NCBI GenBank assembly: GCA_030425745.1
Contig: JAUHZW010000122.1
Span: 1 to 6,314, forward strand
DNA length: 6,314 nucleotides
Reading direction: 5' to 3'
Source of the DNA: Actinomycetes bacterium
GTDB lineage: Bacteria > Actinomycetota > Actinomycetes > S36-B12
Shown: piece after piece, positions 4,804-6,314 of the stretch
How the letters are laid out: every line of letters begins with the position of its first letter
Position numbering within the stretch: position 1 is the stretch's first letter
The notes under the pieces: generated by a model
Told to the model about the DNA's origin: nothing
Seen by the model: the letters and a program-made list of their open reading frames with translations, nothing else
Database searches by the model: none
Program-made: the position numbers and the translations under genes

Positions 4804-6314
<1,511 letters not shown>

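Overview
The window is GC-rich chromosomal DNA from an actinobacterium, most likely Micrococcales, though the genus cannot be fixed from sequence alone. Four signs point there: the codon bias, an XPB-type helicase closely resembling the mycobacterial one, a GroEL ending in GGMDF, and frequent GTG starts, several with a -10-like hexamer 6-7 nt upstream and no clear Shine-Dalgarno sequence, the actinobacterial leaderless pattern. There are no tRNA or rRNA genes, CRISPR arrays, transposases or phage genes, and no gene-free stretch above about 125 bases.

Left part (1-2044): an enolase-superfamily gene of the N-succinylamino acid racemase/o-succinylbenzoate synthase type (minus strand, only its first 33 codons present) overlaps by ATGA the end of a COG3375-type GNAT acyltransferase gene (97-903, minus). 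An M20-family metallohydrolase gene (935-2044, plus) diverges from it across 31 bp. These are the three families of the pathway described in Geobacillus for irreversible conversion of D- to L-amino acids: a D-amino acid is N-succinylated, the N-succinyl compound is racemised, and the L form is desuccinylated. I regard this set as the most interesting content of the window.

Middle (2045-2519): a possible 36-codon small ORF (plus) and a Phd/YefM-type antitoxin gene (minus) with no visible toxin partner. Their stop codons share a CTAG palindrome.

Right part (2520-6314), all on the minus strand, in transcription order: groL (5' end outside the window), a 16-bp perfect hairpin that is probably its terminator, a small YceI-like gene, and the DNA repair helicase gene xpb, followed by the antitoxin gene. 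The YceI-like, xpb and antitoxin genes each seem to have their own start-proximal -10 hexamer, so this run looks like adjacent transcription units rather than one tight operon.

The large open frames antisense to the M20, xpb and groL genes are GC-codon-bias shadows and are not annotated.
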